NCBI GenBank assembly: GCA_018268955.1
Contig: JAFDVO010000048.1
Span: 1,316-64,578, forward strand
DNA: 63,263 nucleotides
Source of the DNA: Acidobacteriota bacterium
GTDB lineage: Bacteria; Acidobacteriota; Vicinamibacteria; Vicinamibacterales; CAVVIG01
Direction of reading: 5' to 3'
The position numbers were made by a program, and so were the translations under genes. Shown here piece after piece: positions 62,913 through 63,263 of the stretch (its first letter is position 1; every line of letters begins with the position of its first letter). The notes below the pieces were generated by a model. That model saw nothing but the letters and a program-made list of their open reading frames with translations. It made no database searches and was not told the DNA's origin.

Positions 62913-63263
62913 TTACATCCTGAAGATGCCGAATCGTGGTTCGCCGAGCGGTGCGTTCAGCGAGGCGGAGAGTCCGAGCCCGAGGGCATCCCGTGTCTGT
63001 GCCGGGTCCAGGATCCCGTCGTCCCACAGCCGGGCTGTCGAGTAGTACGGTGATCCCTCCGACTCGTACTTGTCGAGAATTGGCTGCTTCAGCGCGGCTT
63101 CATCCTCGGCGGAGAATGACCGCCCCTCACGCGCGAGCTGGTCGCGCTTCACGGTGGCGAGCACGGTGGCGGCCTGCTCGCCGCCCATCACTGAGATGCG
63201 AGCGTTCGGCCACATCCACAGGAGCCGTGGGTCGTAGGCGCGGCCGCACATGCCGTAGTTGCC
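62913..63263 (-). CDS. Methylcrotonyl-CoA carboxylase beta (carboxyltransferase), C-terminal part
   Basis: The frame enters from the right edge; 116 codons remain. [20 protein letters not shown] and [18 protein letters not shown] are the conserved C-terminal acyl-CoA carboxyltransferase motifs. [19 protein letters not shown] and the end FGIFRM are typical of MCC beta. It is the first visible gene of the leucine-degradation operon. Confidence 0.94.
   Translation of the reverse strand, partial: GNYGMCGRAYDPRLLWMWPNARISVMGGEQAATVLATVKRDQLAREGRSFSAEDEAALKQPILDKYESEGSPYYSTARLWDDGILDPAQTRDALGLGLSASLNAPLGEPRFGIFRM

Overview
The window is one contiguous, GC-rich bacterial chromosome segment with dense coding on both strands. 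It is truncated inside a gene at each end: an ABC-F ATPase on the left and a methylcrotonyl-CoA carboxylase beta subunit on the right. The gene mix suggests a soil-type Acidobacteriota, probably class Vicinamibacteria. That mix is two DUF5916/CBM9-like outer-membrane proteins, a carboxypeptidase-regulatory-like surface protein, a TonB receptor with the same N-terminal fold, three PEP-CTERM proteins, bshC, a free-standing four-helix-bundle protein and sigma-54-type promoters. The assignment is inference from gene content; there is no rRNA in the window.

Layout. 1-6600: ABC-F, recX, four-helix protein, pilT, ilvE, and a Ser/Thr kinase divergent from rsmE. 6600-11200: two convergent surface-protein genes. 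11200-17200: a minus-strand series holding the heat-shock operon hrcA-grpE-dnaJ-prmA behind a CIRCE operator, preceded by a frameshifted amidohydrolase and an XdhC-family gene that point to purine or molybdo-hydroxylase metabolism. 17200-21250: penicillin-binding protein and bshC. 21300-30900: a PEGA-domain pseudokinase, carA, carB and comEC. 31000-40000: PEP-CTERM proteins, TonB receptor, glycosyltransferase, mazG/DUF1844 and a second DUF5916 protein. 40000-46700: MBL-fold hydrolase, ribF, cysS, an ArgD/GabT-like aminotransferase, yraN and galT. 46800-50600: tRNA-Gly and tRNA-Cys followed by an accessory patch of remnants and small genes. 50600-59300: acyltransferase, Sir2, a 3D-domain lipoprotein, a degenerate MocA-like protein, a PEP-CTERM protein with a sigma-54 promoter, a beta-barrel protein, an M48 protease and a sigma-54-promoted pseudopilin. 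59300-63263: a leucine-degradation operon (MCC beta, enoyl-CoA hydratase, biotin carboxylase, BCCP, HMG-CoA lyase) joined by ATGA overlaps.

The most unusual signal is not a gene. Almost every gap just 3' of a coding sequence carries a tract of degenerate tandem words, mostly 7 bp and sometimes 8 or 9 bp. Each tract has its own dialect (GGGCTTC, GGAGGTT, GCTGAAT, CACCAATT, GCGTTNCT, GGCCGGGAA, GAGGACC and others). Several tracts run head-to-tail and then reappear inverted, so they can fold back. One sits in frame inside prmA, one covers the prmA start codon, and one continues into the last codons of comEC. Separate REP-like hairpins with a 5' GTAG foot occur at two places. I treat the word tracts as a candidate undescribed repeat system, loosely like the heptameric STRR sequences of filamentous cyanobacteria. 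Their origin and function are unknown.
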